A stretch of DNA of 64,000 bases, from assembly GCF_041435055.1 (NCBI RefSeq), contig NZ_CP108002.1, forward strand, positions 6,758,001 to 6,822,000, read 5' to 3'. Position 1 is the first letter of the stretch, and each line of letters begins with the position of its first letter. Under the pieces are notes generated by a model. It searched no databases, was not told the DNA's origin, and saw only the letters and a program-made list of their open reading frames with translations. The position numbers were made by a program, and so were the translations under genes. This stretch comes from Streptomyces sp. NBC_00341 (lineage in GTDB: Bacteria > Actinomycetota > Actinomycetes > Streptomycetales > Streptomycetaceae). Shown here one piece after another: positions 61,375-64,000 of the stretch.

Positions 61375-62193
61375 GTGACCGACCCCCTGCTGTCCGAACT
61401 GCTCGACCTCGCCCTGGACGCCGCCCACCGGGCCGGCGCGCTGCTGCGCGACGGACGCCCCGCCGATCTGGGGGTGGCCGCGACCAAGTCCAGCCCGGTG
61501 GACGTCGTCACCGAGATGGACATCGCGGCCGAGAAGCTGATCACCGGCTTCCTGTCGGAGCGCCGCCCCCAGGACGGCTTCCTCGGTGAGGAGGGCGCCA
61601 GCTCCGAGGGCACCAGCGGCGTCCGCTGGGTGATCGACCCGCTCGACGGCACCGTGAACTACCTGTACGGGCTGCCCACCTGGGCCGTGTCCATCGCCGC
61701 CGAACGCGACGGCGAGCGGGTCGTGGGCGTGGTGGAGGCCCCGATGCGCCGGGAGACCTACCACGCGGTCCTCGGCGGCGGCGCGTACGCGAAGGGCGGT
61801 GCCTACGGGGACGGTGCCGCCCTGCGCTGCCGGCCCGCCCCGCCGCTCGACCAGGCACTCGTCTCGACCGGCTTCAACTACGTCGCCGACGTCCGCGCGC
61901 ACCAGGCCGACGTGGTCCGGGTGCTGATCCCGCGCCTTCGGGACATCCGGCGTGGCGGTTCCGCCGCGATCGACCTCTGCGACGTCGCCGCGGGCCGCCT
62001 CGACGGCTACTACGAGCGCGGCCTCCACCCGTGGGACCTGGCGGCCGGTGACCTCATCGCCAGGGAGGCCGGTGCGCTGACCGGCGGGCGGCCGGGGACG
62101 CCCGCCGACGGCGGTCTGACGGTGGCCGGGTCACCGGGCGTCTTCGAACCGCTGCAGTCCCTGCTGGAGGAGCTCGGCGCCTGGCACGACTGA
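61375..62193 (+). CDS. Inositol monophosphatase family protein
   Basis: A 272-aa Mg2+-dependent, Li+-sensitive-type phosphatase. The metal-binding motifs are FLGEEGA (Glu), WVIDPLDGTVNYLYGLP (Asp, Asp) and LHPWDLAAGDLIAREAGA (C-terminal Asp). It could act on inositol phosphate (for mycothiol or phosphatidylinositol synthesis), histidinol phosphate or another sugar phosphate. GTG 61375 follows GGGAGCGCC, 39 bp behind hemH in the same direction, so co-transcription is likely. Three copies of a 9-bp repeat sit on its stop codon and a hairpin terminator follows. Confidence 0.9.
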   Translation: MTDPLLSELLDLALDAAHRAGALLRDGRPADLGVAATKSSPVDVVTEMDIAAEKLITGFLSERRPQDGFLGEEGASSEGTSGVRWVIDPLDGTVNYLYGLPTWAVSIAAERDGERVVGVVEAPMRRETYHAVLGGGAYAKGGAYGDGAALRCRPAPPLDQALVSTGFNYVADVRAHQADVVRVLIPRLRDIRRGGSAAIDLCDVAAGRLDGYYERGLHPWDLAAGDLIAREAGALTGGRPGTPADGGLTVAGSPGVFEPLQSLLEELGAWHD

Positions 62194-62218
62194 CCCGCCC
62201 GACCCGCCCGACCCGCCC
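62192..62218. repeat. Three 9-bp tandem repeats at the phosphatase gene stop codon
   Basis: GACCCGCCC occurs three times in a row (62192-62200, 62201-62209, 62210-62218), beginning inside the TGA stop. Probably a replication-slippage product with no evident function. Confidence 0.85.
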
Positions 62219-62256
62219 GGAAGCCGCTGTGCGGCCCGTGGGCGGCATCGGAACGA

Positions 62257-62298
62257 AGAAGGCCCCGCTGATGCCGGTACGGCACCGCGGGGCCTTCT
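62257..62298. terminator. Terminator between convergent genes
   Basis: AGAAGGCCCCGC (62257-62268) and its complement (62287-62298) form a 12-bp stem, extended by an inner TGCCG/CGGCA pairing. It lies between the inositol-monophosphatase-type gene and the small gene on the minus strand. Confidence 0.8.
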
Positions 62299-62307
62299 CG
62301 TAACGGC

Positions 62308-62481
62308 TCAGACGCTTGTGGCGCCGATGTGGACTCCGTGCTCCGCGGCGAGGCGGTGCAGGTCCTCCAGCTCGCTCTGCTCGACGTCCGCGAGGAAGTC
62401 GTCGCCCGTCTCGCGGGCTTTCGTGAGGTCGGACTCGGTGGTCTGGATGCGTTGCAGCAGACCTGCGGTGAAAGCGTCCAT
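62308..62481 (-). CDS. Small acidic helical protein (57 aa)
   Basis: A 57-aa protein of unknown function reading MDAFTAGLLQRIQTTESDLTKARETGDDFLADVEQSELEDLHRLAAEHGV..., predicted almost wholly helical and amphipathic, possibly a coiled-coil dimer. ATG 62481 has GAGGGGCG upstream; in-frame starts further out to 62562 read as non-conserved Pro-rich sequence. A short gene in this position next to cutR is conserved in my memory of S. coelicolor. It is divergent from cutRS, so it may share regulatory sites with that system. Confidence 0.7.
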   Translation of the reverse strand: MDAFTAGLLQRIQTTESDLTKARETGDDFLADVEQSELEDLHRLAAEHGVHIGATSV

Positions 62482-62875
62482 GAGGCGCCCCCTCATCGTG
62501 GGTCGGTGGCACGGGGGTGTGCCCGGGTTTCCCTCCGCCGAAGCGGTAGGGCGGGTGATCACGCAGCCTCCGGAGGAACGGAGGGGCCAGTGGTACGCCA
62601 GATACGAGACGTGATCGCGGGTGTGGAATCGTCCTCCCCAGCCTCACCCTCAGAGAAACCTCAACTGGCCCGGAAAACCACCGCCTTCCGGGAAGCCGCA
62701 GGTGGGACCGCGCCGTCTTACCGCCGGTTTATACGCGTTACGGGCAGGATGGAGGCGCACAGACCGGGCCCGGTCGCGGCCCGGATCACCGTCCGACGGT
62801 CCGATTCGAACGTTCCGCCGGTCGCTTTCGGACACTGTGCGGCTCTGTTGTGGAAGTTCTAAGGAAGGAAGCGCC
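62482..62875. promoter_or_regulatory. Divergent intergenic region upstream of cutR
   Basis: About 390 bp with no supported gene. Promoters for the 57-aa protein gene (minus) and cutRS (plus) should lie here. The AT-rich patch around 62724-62740 (GTTTATACGCGTTACGG) is the best promoter-like stretch. AAGGAAGG (62861-62868) is the ribosome-binding site that fixes the cutR start at GTG 62876. Confidence 0.45.
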
Positions 62876-63529
62876 GTGCGCGTACTCGTCGTGGAGGACG
62901 AGCAGCTGCTCGCCGATGCGGTGGCCACCGGATTGCGCCGGGAGGCCATGGCCGTCGATGTCGTGTACGACGGTGCGGCGGCACTGGAACGCATCGAGGT
63001 CAACGACTACGACGTCGTGGTGCTGGACCGCGACCTCCCCCTGGTGCACGGCGACGACGTGTGCCGCCGGATCGTCGAGCTGGGCATGCCGACCCGGGTG
63101 CTCATGCTCACCGCCTCCGGAGACGTCAGTGACCGGGTGGAGGGCCTGGAGCTCGGCGCCGACGACTACCTGCCCAAACCCTTCGCCTTCAGCGAGCTGA
63201 CCGCACGGGTACGCGCCCTCGGGCGCCGCACGACGGTCGCCCTGCCGCCCGTCCTGGAGCGTGCCGGGATCAAGCTCGACCCGAACCGCCGGGAGGTCTT
63301 CCGGGGCGATCAGGAGGTCCAGCTCGCGCCCAAGGAGTTCGCGGTGCTGGAGGTCCTGATGCGCAGCGAGGGCGCCGTGGTCTCGGCCGAGCAGCTCCTG
63401 GAGAAGGCCTGGGACGAGAACACCGACCCCTTCACCAACGTCGTCCGGGTGACCGTCATGACCCTGCGGCGCAAACTCGGTGAGCCGCCCGTGATCGTCA
63501 CCGTGCCCGGCTCCGGCTACCGGATCTGA
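62876..63529 (+). CDS. cutR: Response regulator CutR (OmpR family)
   Basis: A 217-aa OmpR/PhoB-type regulator, the same length as I recall for S. lividans CutR. The receiver domain has VVEDEQLLADAV (acidic pocket), the phospho-acceptor Asp in VVLDRDLPLVHGDD near residue 51, Thr in LMLTASG and Lys in YLPKPF. The C-terminal winged helix shows LAPKEFAVLEVLMRSEGAVVSAEQLLEKAWDENTDPFTNVVRVTVMTLRRKLG. CutRS has been linked to control of antibiotic production and of the response to secretion or extracytoplasmic protein-folding stress in Streptomyces (recalled). GTG 62876 with AAGGAAGG 7 nt upstream is chosen; cutS follows 5 bp later. Confidence 0.93.
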   Translation: MRVLVVEDEQLLADAVATGLRREAMAVDVVYDGAAALERIEVNDYDVVVLDRDLPLVHGDDVCRRIVELGMPTRVLMLTASGDVSDRVEGLELGADDYLPKPFAFSELTARVRALGRRTTVALPPVLERAGIKLDPNRREVFRGDQEVQLAPKEFAVLEVLMRSEGAVVSAEQLLEKAWDENTDPFTNVVRVTVMTLRRKLGEPPVIVTVPGSGYRI

Positions 63530-63534
63530 CGCCG

Positions 63535-64000
63535 GTGCCCACAGTCCAGCCGCCACCGACGGCGCCCCCCAAGCCCACCTGGGAGCCCAAGCAGCAGGAG
63601 CCGCCGTACCCCTGGCTGCGCCCGACGATCCGGATACGCCTCACCCTGCTGTACGGCGGCATGTTCCTGATCGCCGGCATCCTGCTGCTGTCGATCATCT
63701 ACATGCTGGCCGCGCAGGCCCTGCACGTGGGCAGCGAGCTGCCGTTCAAGATCGCCAACGGTTCGGTGACCAGCGACATCTGCAACCTGCCGGCGAAGGC
63801 GTCGGTCGAGACCTTCAACGCCGCCATGAACGCCTGCGTCAACCACCAGCGTCAGCAGGCGCTCGACACGCTGCTCAACCGGTCGCTGCTGGCCCTCGTC
63901 GGGCTGAGCATCATCGCCTTCGCCTTCGGGTACGGGATGGCCGGACGGGTGCTCTCGCCGCTGGGCCGGATCACCCGTATCGCCCGCCGGGTGGCCGGCA
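63535..64000 (+). CDS. cutS: Sensor histidine kinase CutS (N-terminal part; runs off the window)
   Basis: The first 155 residues of the partner kinase of CutR. A Pro-rich cytoplasmic head (to about residue 30) is followed by transmembrane helix 1 (LTLLYGGMFLIAGILLLSIIYML). An extracellular sensor region of about 60 residues contains two cysteines (SDICNLPAK and MNACVNHQ). Transmembrane helix 2 (SLLALVGLSIIAFAFGYGMA) and the start of the HAMP domain (GRVLSPLGRITRIARRVAG) follow. The catalytic domains lie beyond the window. GTG 63535 begins 5 bp after the cutR stop with no strong Shine-Dalgarno, so translation is probably coupled. The cysteine pair could form a redox-sensitive disulfide. Confidence 0.9.
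   Translation, partial: MPTVQPPPTAPPKPTWEPKQQEPPYPWLRPTIRIRLTLLYGGMFLIAGILLLSIIYMLAAQALHVGSELPFKIANGSVTSDICNLPAKASVETFNAAMNACVNHQRQQALDTLLNRSLLALVGLSIIAFAFGYGMAGRVLSPLGRITRIARRVAG

Overview
The window is very GC-rich, uses GTG/TTG starts freely and carries long shadow reading frames. It encodes the principal sigma factor HrdB, a parE/parC topoisomerase pair, a SepH cell-division protein and the CutRS two-component system. Together these point to the core chromosome of a Streptomyces species; gene content and order match my memory of the hrdB-to-cutRS region of S. coelicolor. I saw no rRNA, tRNA, CRISPR array, insertion sequence, integrase or origin. Base composition gives no sign of a recently acquired island.

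Layout. 1-9.8 kb: end of a RecQ-like helicase, a DUF4192 protein, a Nudix/winged-helix protein of the NrtR type, a one-polypeptide ABC transporter, a FadR-type regulator, hrdB with an ECF-type promoter, and a secreted trypsin-like protease. 9.8-25 kb: a DUF7455 zinc-ribbon protein, parE, a DUF1453 membrane protein with a NarL-type two-component pair, a DUF485/ActP-like symporter pair, a LacI regulator, two divergent citrate-synthase paralogues (one with a DNA-binding head), a COG0523 GTPase, and parC. 25-38 kb: paired M16 peptidases, an M23 peptidase behind a c-di-AMP (ydaO) riboswitch, a GntR regulator, ptsH (HPr) under a DasR-type operator, a PatA-type acetyltransferase/acyl-CoA-synthetase fusion, a DUF5998 protein, a phosphodiesterase-like protein, thymidine kinase and a secreted LamG protein.

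38-52.7 kb is the most distinctive block: a complete actinobacterial-type (group 1h, formerly 5) [NiFe]-hydrogenase locus. One tightly coupled minus-strand operon runs hhyS, hhyL, NifU/Rieske-like protein, DUF5947, DUF6084, a 485-aa unknown, a 39-aa membrane peptide, maturation protease, a HypC-HypF fusion, hypC, hypD, hypE, DUF6390. hypA-hypB are transcribed divergently. The enzyme has no Tat signal or membrane anchor and carries Asp in place of one proximal-cluster Cys, as in O2-tolerant actinobacterial hydrogenases that scavenge trace H2. The in-frame HypC-HypF fusion beside a second stand-alone hypC, and the conserved-looking module of unknown proteins, are the best leads for new biology.

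52.7-64 kb: a two-domain VOC protein, a rhodanese-type sulfurtransferase, sepH, a membrane protein with DATTVLR repeats, an FAD-linked oxidoreductase overlapping an MFS gene, ferrochelatase preceded by three in-frame 36-bp repeats, an inositol-monophosphatase-family enzyme, a 57-aa protein, cutR and the start of cutS.

The regulatory DNA is rich: an ECF-type hrdB promoter, the ydaO riboswitch, a dre site, palindromes next to several regulator genes, and many long hairpin terminators between convergent genes.
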